Position numbers and translations under genes: made by a program. This document shows, in pieces, positions 1-6,088 of a stretch of DNA of 9,295 nucleotides (position 1 is its first letter; every line of letters starts with the position of its first letter). The notes beneath the pieces were generated by a model. The model saw only the letters and a list, made by a program, of their open reading frames with translations. It did no database searches and was not told the origin of the DNA. Origin of the DNA: Planctomycetales bacterium (GTDB taxonomy: Bacteria; Planctomycetota; Phycisphaerae; SM23-33); the NCBI GenBank assembly GCA_030631085.1, contig DAOVLV010000046.1, positions 1 through 9,295 on the forward strand, written 5' to 3'.

Positions 1-29
1 AAACACCGCGACCACGGCACCCATCGTGG

Positions 30-86
30 AAAAAAGGGGACAGACACCTTCGCTCGTACCTCGCTTCGGAGTCAATCCCCTTTTTT
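30..86. repeat. Imperfect inverted repeat, REP-like, upstream of the nucleotidyltransferase gene
   Basis: The left arm (30-48, AAAAAAGGGGACAGACACC) and the right arm (68-86) are inverted copies of each other with 16 of 19 positions matching. The outer 11 bases, A6G4A against TC4T6, are perfect. The 19-nt loop (49-67) is rich in TTCGCTC/TCGCTTC. The element ends 43 nt before the ATG at 130. The A-run/GGGGACAGACACC style resembles short dispersed repeats linked to REP-associated (Y1) transposases, but I have only this one copy and no transposase in view. As an RNA hairpin on the plus strand it ends in a T6 run, so it could also act as a terminator for an unseen upstream gene. Confidence 0.6.
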
Positions 87-129
87 CTTCTGATTGACAT
101 CCGCGTCCTGTGGGGCGACCTTATCTGTT

Positions 130-1356
130 ATGGGATCATCGGCAACCAAGGCGACGGCGGTTGGGGTTATCCGCAGGCTTCGGGCGGCTGGGTATGATGC
201 GCTGCTGGCAGGGGGGTGCGTGCGCGATATGCTGATGGGGCATCGTGCCGCCGATTACGACGTCGCCACCAGCGCGACGCCGCGACAGGTCAAGCGAATC
301 TTTGGCCACGTGCTGATGATCGGGGCGAAGTTCGGCGTGGCAATGGTAATTATCAACCGGCGAACGGTGGAAGTAACGACCTTCCGAAGCGACCTTTCCT
401 ATTCCGACGGGCGCAGACCTGACAGTGTGAAATTCGTTACCGCCCAGCGGGACGCCCAGCGGCGGGACTTCACAATCAACGGAATGTTCTACGACCCGCT
501 TTGTGGGAAGGTGATTGATTATGTCGGCGGGCAGAAAGACCTGAAAGCCGGCATTATCCGCGCCATAGGCGATCCGGAGCGGCGATTCGCCGAAGATTAT
601 CTGCGGATGCTGCGGGCAGTGCGTTTTTCGGGACGCTTCGGCTTCCGTATCGACCGCGCCACCGCCAGAGCAATTAAACGCCGAGCCGGGCGTATAACAA
701 AAATCAGCGGCGAACGTATCCGCGAAGAACTCGAAAAAATGTTCGCAAGAAAAACAGCCCTGGCGACGCTGAAACAACTTTACCGTCTAGGCCTGCTCAA
801 AGCGATCCTGCCCGAAATTCTCGCCGATAGCCTTGGGTGGCTGAAGGCATCGAGACGTGCCGGCGCTGTGAGCGAGCGGGGCGACGCGCTGTTGACACTG
901 GCGGCGCTGCTGTGCGACTTACCGGCCAGGGACATCCGCAGAATTGTCCGACGATGGGGAGGCTCGAACGAGATGCGAAAGTCTCTTCTCTGGATGAGCG
1001 AGCACCTCGACGACTGGCGAACTGCACATGAAATGTCCCTTGCTGAATTTAAGCGAATCCTCGCGCATCGCGACTATCATCGCTTGGAAGCGTTTTGGCG
1101 TTTCGAGGAGCGTTTCGCCAACGGTGGGAAACGCCGCTACCTCGCCATCCGCCGGCGAATCAAAGCAATCGACCCGAAACAAATTGCCCCGCCGCCGCTT
1201 CTCACGGGAGCGGACCTCAAAGAGATAGGCCTGAAAGAAGGGGCGATTCTGGGGCGAGTCCTTCGGAAACTTTACGACGCTCAGTTGAACGAGCAGATTA
1301 GCAACAAACGCGATGCGCTGCGAATGGCGCGAGGCATGGTTCATCAGGACAAATAA
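130..1356 (+). CDS. CCA tRNA nucleotidyltransferase / poly(A) polymerase family protein (class II)
   Basis: The predicted product is 408 residues: a cytoplasmic nucleotidyltransferase of the class II CCA-adding/poly(A) polymerase family, which adds or repairs the 3' CCA of tRNA or adds A-tails. Visible motifs in order are the nucleotide-binding LLAGGCVRDMLMG (about 26-37), the metal-binding DYD (D42, D44), the flexible-loop region FRSDLSYSDGRRPDSV (85-100), RRDFTINGM (111-119), which includes part of the nucleotide-recognition region, EDYLRMLRAVRFSGRFGF (155-172), and SGERIREEL (193-201). The N-terminal head and neck are therefore complete. The C-terminal half is poorly conserved, and the segment LLTLAALLCDLP (about 257-268) looks like the place where some relatives carry an HD domain, but no HD pair is visible. 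The ATG at 130 is chosen over an in-frame TTG at 94, which follows a pyrimidine-rich tract with no ribosome site and lies against the upstream repeat. CCA-adding and poly(A) activities cannot be told apart by eye. The next gene follows on the same strand after 118 nt. Confidence 0.92.
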   Translation: MGSSATKATAVGVIRRLRAAGYDALLAGGCVRDMLMGHRAADYDVATSATPRQVKRIFGHVLMIGAKFGVAMVIINRRTVEVTTFRSDLSYSDGRRPDSVKFVTAQRDAQRRDFTINGMFYDPLCGKVIDYVGGQKDLKAGIIRAIGDPERRFAEDYLRMLRAVRFSGRFGFRIDRATARAIKRRAGRITKISGERIREELEKMFARKTALATLKQLYRLGLLKAILPEILADSLGWLKASRRAGAVSERGDALLTLAALLCDLPARDIRRIVRRWGGSNEMRKSLLWMSEHLDDWRTAHEMSLAEFKRILAHRDYHRLEAFWRFEERFANGGKRRYLAIRRRIKAIDPKQIAPPPLLTGADLKEIGLKEGAILGRVLRKLYDAQLNEQISNKRDALRMARGMVHQDK

Positions 1357-1415
1357 GGGAGCAGAAAAAAAGATATTTCTTCGGGGGAAAGGGGAACTTT
1401 TCTGTAAACAAAGCG

Positions 1416-1462
1416 TCTGATTTGTTACGCGGTGTGAGTGTGTCGCTATGCGCAAAATCAGA
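1416..1462 (+). promoter_or_regulatory. Candidate leader hairpin touching the ribosome binding site of the exported-protein gene
   Basis: TCTGATTT at 1416-1423 is a perfect 8-bp inverted match to AAATCAGA at 1455-1462, with a 31-nt loop. The right arm runs into the purine-rich ribosome site AGAAGGA (1460-1466) that serves the ATG at 1475. If the stem forms in the mRNA it would partly occlude that site. A stem this short could arise by chance, and the 31-nt loop makes it weak. I found no convincing -35/-10 pair in the 118-nt spacer. Confidence 0.3.
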
Positions 1463-1474
1463 AGGAATCTCACC

Positions 1475-3424
1475 ATGAAACGACTTGTTATCGCATTGGG
1501 TGTATTGGTGGTGCCGGCGCTCGTCGCCCCGGTCGGGGCCGAACTGTGCCAAACGTGCAAGGGCAGGTACTATCCCGGCGACCTCGGCAAGTGCGTCGTC
1601 TGCGGCAAGGAGACCGGCGGTGGAGCGTTCGTACTGTGCAAAAAATGCTCGGCCAAACTCGGCCAGTGCGAGCACTGCCGGGCGCCGCTGAAGGGTCCCA
1701 GGCCCGTACTGAAGTCCGTCAGGGTTGATACGAAGAAGTCCGGCGTGTACGCCCTCGGCAAGTGGAAATACGAGTACAACATAGGCGCAGCCGGCACTCG
1801 CAACGAGAATCGCCTCGGCCGGCTTACCTATAACGGAAAGCCCATCGCCGGCAAGGAATACGACCGTATCTGGACGCCGTGGGGCCTGATGCAGCACTTC
1901 GGCCAGGACGTGAGCCTGACCAAGCACATGGTGCACGCCGGCTGGCTGCTCAAGAGGTACCGCGACGGCCCGCTTTATTGGGAGACCGGTCGGCTGTTGC
2001 CGTCGCCGGATGCGCCGGCCAACCCCCCTGCCCCGCTGGAACTGGACGATTCGGCCAACGGAAAGAAGGTCTCAGTCATTGCCGGGCAGAGAATTATCAT
2101 CCGTCTGAACAGCAATCCGCGCCCCTGGTACTGGTTAATAGGGAAGGTCGAAGGCGAAGGCGAGACAATCGTGCATGTGGACAACGGGAAATATGTCCCG
2201 CGCGATCAGAAGGGCGCCAAAGTTCCCGGAAGGTTCATCTTCACTTTTCTTGCGACCAGACCGGGAACGGCCAAATTGACGTTGAAATATAGAAAAGCCT
2301 CAAGAAGGAAGATACAAGCGCCCGCCATCAAGACATTTACACTAACCGTAGCCGTCAAGCCCGACCCCGCCGTCGAGCGTGCCAAAAAACTCAAGGCTAA
2401 TCTTGATTCACTTAAACTCACGCTGCGTTACTACGGTCAGCAGGGCAAGCCCCTTTACCGAAGCTTTTGCTTGAGTGTGCCCCTGGCGATAGTCGATGCA
2501 GTACCAGGCTCTGATCATGTTACCATTTCCAAAAAGCAGGCCGAGAAGATTATTGACCACTTGGCAGGCGATGGTTTTCTTGCTCGCTCGATGAATCTTT
2601 CCGGTATCAAATTGGCAAAATCTCCGGACGGGCCGACCTATACGATAAGGGCTTGGGCCGGTGGGTTGGTGCTCTACGAAAATCTCGGCTGGGATTTGAA
2701 GATGCTCAAGCGTCTGGACGCCCTGCAAGGGGTACTCGACGGCGAGGGGGCGAAGGCGATGGACAAACTCCTGGCCCGGATGAGCGGACTCCGCAAGGAA
2801 TGGGAAAAGGCTGTCGCCATCTCGAAGCCTGCGGTAAAACCGATTAAAAAGCCCCTCGCGCCCGATAAATCCCCGCTGCACGTACAGTTGGCCAAGGTCT
2901 GCGGGCTGAGCGAAGAACAAAAGAAGGAATTGGCTGGCCTGGTTGCCGAGCGGGACAAGGCTATGAAGGATTTTTATGCCGGTATGGTCGTGGAAATGAC
3001 CGGCATCAAGACAATGGTCGCCGAAGCCAGGGCCAGCGGGGACAGAGATGCCGAGAAAGCAGCCTTCGTCAGGATGCGTCGTATTCAGGCCAGCGAGGGG
3101 CGGATTAAAAGGCAATGGCGGGCGAAGTTAATCGCCGTGCTGAAACCATCCCAGGAGGTCAAGTGGTTTCAATACCAGGCCCGGTGGGTAATCGACAAGT
3201 ACAGGAAGGCCAACCTCACCGCCGATCAAATAGATAAGATCAAGACCGCCTACGTAAAGCAAATGATGGGCGTGGACCTTACCGACGCCAAGGCGCTCGG
3301 TGAAATCAGCAGGAAAATCAACGATTATATCACGACCAAACTGCTTACCGACGCCCAGCGTAAGGCGATGAAGCCGAAACCGGAACCGGTGGTCGTGCCG
3401 GAGCGGGCGGTAGATACCGGGTGA
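1475..3424 (+). CDS. Exported multidomain protein: signal peptide, four CxxC zinc-ribbon-like region, chagasin-like (I42) domain, unknown domain, LTxxQ-type helical C-terminus
   Basis: The product is 649 residues of unknown function. Residues 1-22 form a typical Sec signal peptide (MKR, hydrophobic core, cleavage near APVGA). Residues 25-68 hold four CxxC pairs (25/28, 40/43, 55/58, 65/68), resembling paired zinc ribbons. Residues 88-175 are rich in Gly, Trp and Tyr (KWKYEYNIGAAGTRNENRLG, then TPWG and HAGWLLKRY) and belong to no family I can name. Residues 198-295 fit the beta-sandwich pattern of I42 chagasin inhibitors: VIAGQRIIIRLNSNP, then FTFLATRPGTAKLTLKY, then FTLTVAV. Residues 303-447 form an unassigned domain (QAEKIIDHLAGDGFL, GWDLKMLKRLDALQGVLDGEGAKAMDKLL). 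Residues 465-635 are helical and charged, with LSEEQ, LTADQ and LLTDAQ repeats like the LTxxQ motif of Spy/CpxP. The ATG at 1475 is chosen because AGAAGGA lies about 8 nt upstream and the signal peptide starts there. An in-frame ATG at 1448 would add nine charged residues. There is no C-terminal membrane anchor. It is probably periplasmic or secreted. The function could be protease inhibition, metal or stress sensing, or scaffolding. Confidence 0.9.
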   Translation: MKRLVIALGVLVVPALVAPVGAELCQTCKGRYYPGDLGKCVVCGKETGGGAFVLCKKCSAKLGQCEHCRAPLKGPRPVLKSVRVDTKKSGVYALGKWKYEYNIGAAGTRNENRLGRLTYNGKPIAGKEYDRIWTPWGLMQHFGQDVSLTKHMVHAGWLLKRYRDGPLYWETGRLLPSPDAPANPPAPLELDDSANGKKVSVIAGQRIIIRLNSNPRPWYWLIGKVEGEGETIVHVDNGKYVPRDQKGAKVPGRFIFTFLATRPGTAKLTLKYRKASRRKIQAPAIKTFTLTVAVKPDPAVERAKKLKANLDSLKLTLRYYGQQGKPLYRSFCLSVPLAIVDAVPGSDHVTISKKQAEKIIDHLAGDGFLARSMNLSGIKLAKSPDGPTYTIRAWAGGLVLYENLGWDLKMLKRLDALQGVLDGEGAKAMDKLLARMSGLRKEWEKAVAISKPAVKPIKKPLAPDKSPLHVQLAKVCGLSEEQKKELAGLVAERDKAMKDFYAGMVVEMTGIKTMVAEARASGDRDAEKAAFVRMRRIQASEGRIKRQWRAKLIAVLKPSQEVKWFQYQARWVIDKYRKANLTADQIDKIKTAYVKQMMGVDLTDAKALGEISRKINDYITTKLLTDAQRKAMKPKPEPVVVPERAVDTG

Positions 3425-3456
3425 ACGCCTACCGGGGTGGAACGCGATGGGTCAGG

Positions 3457-3496
3457 AGACTCACCGCGCGAGACTTCGCTTGGCGCGGGAGTTTTT
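3457..3496 (+). terminator. Rho-independent terminator after the exported-protein gene
   Basis: ACTC and CCGCGC (3459-3469, with one bulged A) pair with GCGCGG and GAGT (3483-3492) around a 13-nt loop. The stem extends weakly outward by a G-U and an A-U pair into the T5 run at 3492-3496. It lies 33 nt after the stop codon at 3422-3424, a usual position. On the minus strand there is no U-run, so it should act mainly on plus-strand transcripts. Confidence 0.72.
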
Positions 3497-3498
3497 AA

Positions 3499-3583
3499 CA
3501 TGCCTCGCTGAAGCGAGCACGCCAAAAGATTGGGCGTGTTTTGGGGAGAGATTCTGTGGGCGTGCTCGCTTCAGCGAGGCATG
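3499..3583. repeat. Perfect 25-bp inverted repeat between convergent genes
   Basis: The arms 3499-3523 and 3559-3583 are exact reverse complements over 25 bp, separated by 35 nt. Each arm also folds on itself: CTCGCT-GA-AGCGAG in the left arm and its complement in the right. The right arm ends 7 nt from the fabF stop codon. There is no T-run after either arm, so it is not a standard intrinsic terminator, though such a stem could protect the fabF mRNA 3' end from exonucleases or limit read-through. The nested-palindrome build suggests a dispersed REP/BIME-like element. Copy number elsewhere is unknown. Confidence 0.8.
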
Positions 3584-3589
3584 GTTCTG

Positions 3590-4843
3590 TTACCCTTGAA
3601 ACTTCCGAACCGCCAGGACGACGTTGTGTCCGCCGAAGCCGAAGGAACTGGAAAGCGCGACGTTCACCTCTTTGGCGCGTTTTACCAGCGGGCAGTAGTC
3701 AAGATCGCATTCGTCGTCGGGGTTTTCGAGGTTAAGCGTCGGCGGGATCCATCCGGTCTGGATGGCCTTGACGGTGGCGATCATCTCGACGCCGCCGCTG
3801 GCGCCCAGAAGGTGTCCGACGGCGCTCTTGGTGGAGGAGATAACAAGTCCGTTATAGGCGTGAGACCCGAAAACTTCCTTTATCGCGAGGGTCTCCATAA
3901 TGTCGTTGAGTTGCGTGCTCGTACCGTGGGCGTTGATGTAATCGACCTGTTGCGGCTGAATGTCCGCGTCGGTCAGTGCGTTTCGCATCGCATCGGCGGC
4001 GCCGCGTCCGGTCGGGTCCGGCGCGGTGATGTGCGAGGCGTCGCAGGTGCTTCCGTAACCGATAAGTTCGGCGAGAATGTCGGCCCCTCGGGTCACGGCG
4101 TGATTCATTTCTTCCAGCATGATTACGCCTGCTCCTTCAGCCAGGAGAAAGCCGTCCCGGTCCTTGTCAAACGGTCTGGAAGCGTGTAGAGGATCGTCGT
4201 TTCGTGTGGAAAGCGCCTTGAGTGCGCAGAAACTCGACAGTCCTATCTCGATGAGCGCCGCCTCGGACCCGCCGGTGATCATTACATCGGTCTGGCCTCG
4301 CTGGATAAGTCGGGCTGCGTCGCCGATGGCGTTACCGGCCGAGGCGCAGGCGGTGGCGACGGCGCTGTTAGGCCCGCGCAGTCCCCACAGTATGGCGACG
4401 TTCCCGCTGGCGGCATTGACCATCAGTCTGGGGATAGTGAACGGGCTTACCCGCGAGGGATTTCTGTCCAGCAGTATCCTGTGCTGGATTTGGAGTGTTT
4501 CCAGTCCGCCGATACCGCTTCCTATCAGCACGCCGCAACGGTCTTTGTCGGTGGCGTCGAAGTCGATTTTGCTGTTTTCGACGGCTTCGACAGCGGCGGC
4601 GATGGCGAACTGGGCGAAGCGATCCAGACGCTTCAACTTGCGCTTTTCGACGTACTCCGTCGGGACGCCGGCCCAATCGACTACTTCCCCGCCTATTCGC
4701 GAGGCATATCCCTCGGTGTCGAACCGCGCAATGCGTCCGATACCGCTGCGCCCTTCGAGCAAAGCGGTCCAGAAATTCTCCACGTCATGGGCAAGCGGAT
4801 TGACCGTGCCCAGACCGGTAATGACTACCCGGCGTTTCGTCAT
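3590..4843 (-). CDS. fabF: Beta-ketoacyl-ACP synthase II (3-oxoacyl-ACP synthase)
   Basis: The product is 417 residues, close to the usual length of about 410-415. It is a cytoplasmic condensing enzyme that joins malonyl-ACP to an acyl chain held on its active-site cysteine, elongating fatty acids. The Cys-His-His triad is complete: C166 in TACASAGNAIGDA, H306 in NAHGTST, and H344 in KSAVGHLLGASGG, with the conserved K339 just before. The N-terminal VVITGLGTVNPL and the C-terminal SSSFGFGGHN motif are both present, so the protein is full length. The start is an ATG with a weak GAGGCG site a few bases upstream. It is the last gene of the fab cluster, 88 nt after acpP, and converges on the exported-protein gene. 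The triad and GFGGHN end identify it as a FabF/FabB-type enzyme. FabF is preferred over FabB because of its length and its position next to acpP. Confidence 0.97.
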   Translation of the reverse strand: MTKRRVVITGLGTVNPLAHDVENFWTALLEGRSGIGRIARFDTEGYASRIGGEVVDWAGVPTEYVEKRKLKRLDRFAQFAIAAAVEAVENSKIDFDATDKDRCGVLIGSGIGGLETLQIQHRILLDRNPSRVSPFTIPRLMVNAASGNVAILWGLRGPNSAVATACASAGNAIGDAARLIQRGQTDVMITGGSEAALIEIGLSSFCALKALSTRNDDPLHASRPFDKDRDGFLLAEGAGVIMLEEMNHAVTRGADILAELIGYGSTCDASHITAPDPTGRGAADAMRNALTDADIQPQQVDYINAHGTSTQLNDIMETLAIKEVFGSHAYNGLVISSTKSAVGHLLGASGGVEMIATVKAIQTGWIPPTLNLENPDDECDLDYCPLVKRAKEVNVALSSSFGFGGHNVVLAVRKFQG

Positions 4844-4917
4844 TGTGCAGCGCCTCGCGTGCGGCCTGAAAGATAACTACTTACGGAACGTACTCGTTGC
4901 AGGCTTCGAACCAGTCG

Positions 4918-4931
4918 CGCCGTAATCGGCG
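4918..4931 (-). other. Short hairpin directly after the acpP stop codon
   Basis: CGCCG and CGGCG flank a 4-nt ATTA loop, forming a 5-bp GC-only stem that begins one base after the acpP stop codon. No U-run follows, and fabF starts 74 nt further on, so it is not a clear terminator. It could slow exonucleases at the acpP end and so favour acpP over fabF, but a stem this short may be chance. Confidence 0.3.
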
Positions 4932-5183
4932 TCAGTCGGAACCTTTCTTACCGTGTTCCTTGATGTAGTCAATTGCATGACCTACGGTCTGGATTTTTTC
5001 GGCCTCTTCGTCGGGGATGCTCATTTCGAACTCATCCTCGAACTCCATGACCAGTTCGACCGTGTCCAGCGAGTCGGCGTTCAGGTCGTTGACGAAAGAC
5101 GTTTCGCGAGTAATCTCGCTCTTGTCAACACCCATCTGCTCACTGACGATTTCTATGACCTTTTCTTCAATTCCTTCGGCCAC
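4932..5183 (-). CDS. acpP: Acyl carrier protein
   Basis: The product is an 83-residue acidic helical protein that carries growing acyl chains on a 4'-phosphopantetheine arm. The attachment serine is S38 in NADSLDTVELVMEFEDEF, the diagnostic ACP motif on helix II. The N-terminus (VIEIVSEQMGVDKSEIT) and helix III region (PDEEAEKIQTVGHAIDYI) match the family. It is about five residues longer than the E. coli protein because of a GKKGSD tail. The start codon is GTG, supported by a strong GAGGAG site at 5190-5195 spaced six bases before it. No ATG fits. It lies between fabG and fabF, as in many bacteria, and has its own candidate promoter in the 148-nt upstream gap, in keeping with the high level of ACP that cells need. 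Confidence 0.97.
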   Translation of the reverse strand: MAEGIEEKVIEIVSEQMGVDKSEITRETSFVNDLNADSLDTVELVMEFEDEFEMSIPDEEAEKIQTVGHAIDYIKEHGKKGSD

Positions 5184-5264
5184 TGTTTTCTCCTCAAAAC
5201 AAATATAGTTTTATCTTCACTTTGTTTTCGCCGCCCACACGGGAAGCACGTTTTACGTCGCGGT

Positions 5265-5293
5265 ACTATAACGACCGTAGCGGTCCCTTGCAA
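5265..5293 (-). promoter_or_regulatory. Candidate sigma-70-type promoter for acpP with a dyad in the spacer
   Basis: On the minus strand, TTGCAA (-35, 5288-5293) is followed after exactly 17 nt by TATAGT (-10, 5265-5270). This is good consensus spacing, with three to four of six consensus bases in the -35 and five of six in the -10. The predicted transcript start is near 5258, about 75 nt before the GTG. The spacer contains the dyad GACCG-CTA-CGGTC (5273-5285). A second dyad, ACGT-AAA-ACGT (5248-5258), covers the predicted start site. Either could be an operator. I cannot match them to a known regulator site. Confidence 0.55.
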
Positions 5294-5331
5294 CAGGATG
5301 ATTTACGGTTGCCGCCACCAGTCCGGGGTTC

Positions 5332-6072
5332 TTACATGTGCATTCCGCCGTCCACACTGAGTACCTGTCCGGTGATGTAGGCTGCCTTGTCGGACGCCAG
5401 GAACGCCACCGCCGCCGCTACATCCTCAGGCCTGCCCATCTTTTTGAGCGGGATCAGCGACAAGGCGATATCCTTTGCCTGTTGCGGCACGGCTTCGGTC
5501 ATTTCCGTAGCGATGAATCCCGGCGCGATGGCGTTGGCGCGGATGTTCTTGGCAGACAGTTCCTTTGCGGTGGTCTTGGTCAGCCCGATAAGTCCGGCTT
5601 TGGACGATGAATAATTCGCCTGTCCCCGGTTACCCTCGATACCGCTGAAGGAGGCCATGTTGATAATTGCGCCTTCGCGTCGTCGAATCATGTGCCTGGC
5701 GACGGCGCGGGTTCCGATGAACGCGCTGGTCAGATTGACTTTCAGGACCAGTTCCCAGTCCTCGTCGCTCATTCGCATCAGCAGCCCGTCGCGGGTTATC
5801 CCGGCGTTGTTGACCAGCACGTCGATTCGCCCGTATTTCTCGGCCACTGCGTCGATTACGGCACTGAACCCCTTGCTGTCGGTAACGTCCTGTGCACGGG
5901 TGTCGAGTTTTTCACCGGCATCCGGCAGCGAGGCGGGCATCTCTGCCAGCAGGTCCTCGCGGATATCCACCGCCACAACGGTCATTCCCATATCCAGAAG
6001 TTGGCGGGTGATTTCCAGTCCGATTCCCCGGCTGGCGCCTGTTACGATTGCGACTTTTTCATTTTCGGACAT
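5332..6072 (-). CDS. fabG: 3-oxoacyl-ACP reductase
   Basis: The product is 246 residues, the usual FabG length. It is an NADPH-dependent short-chain dehydrogenase that reduces 3-ketoacyl-ACP to 3-hydroxyacyl-ACP in each elongation round, acting as a cytoplasmic tetramer. The cofactor motif is TGASRGIG (11-18), NNAG is at 88-91, and the catalytic tetrad N113, S141, Y154, K158 is complete (YSSSK). The C-terminal ITGQVLSVDGGMHM is typical. The serine sits in MASFSG rather than the commoner SSVVG, a mild variation. The ATG at 6072 is chosen because an AGGAAC site lies about eight bases upstream and the protein then begins just before the Rossmann strand. The longer frame to 6162 would run back through the end of fabD. 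fabD ends 16 nt upstream. Confidence 0.97.
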   Translation of the reverse strand: MSENEKVAIVTGASRGIGLEITRQLLDMGMTVVAVDIREDLLAEMPASLPDAGEKLDTRAQDVTDSKGFSAVIDAVAEKYGRIDVLVNNAGITRDGLLMRMSDEDWELVLKVNLTSAFIGTRAVARHMIRRREGAIINMASFSGIEGNRGQANYSSSKAGLIGLTKTTAKELSAKNIRANAIAPGFIATEMTEAVPQQAKDIALSLIPLKKMGRPEDVAAAVAFLASDKAAYITGQVLSVDGGMHM

Positions 6073-6088
6073 AGTTTTTGTTCCTGTT

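Noticed and set aside
1..93. Possible end of an upstream gene, or start of a minus-strand gene at an ATG complement (22-24)
   Set aside because: Several frames stay open over this short stretch but translate to low-information sequence that includes the repeat. The minus-strand start gives only eight codons and has no ribosome site.
94..129. TTG start for the nucleotidyltransferase
   Set aside because: It follows a pyrimidine-rich tract with no Shine-Dalgarno sequence and adds 12 residues not needed by the family. The ATG at 130 is better.
1424..1450. Promoter TTGTTA / TATGCG for the exported-protein gene
   Set aside because: The boxes are 19 nt apart and the second is a poor match. It also lies too close to the start codon to leave a normal leader.
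3499..3583. Intrinsic terminator for fabF
   Set aside because: The stem is strong, but no U-run follows on the minus strand, so it is described as a repeat only.
3530..4189. Plus-strand open frame of 219 residues opposite fabF
   Set aside because: It is the antisense of fabF, whose triad and full-length match leave no doubt. The translation shows no family pattern.
4119..4925. Plus-strand open frame of 268 residues opposite fabF
   Set aside because: It is a Ser/Pro/Arg-rich shadow frame typical of antisense reading of a GC-rich gene.
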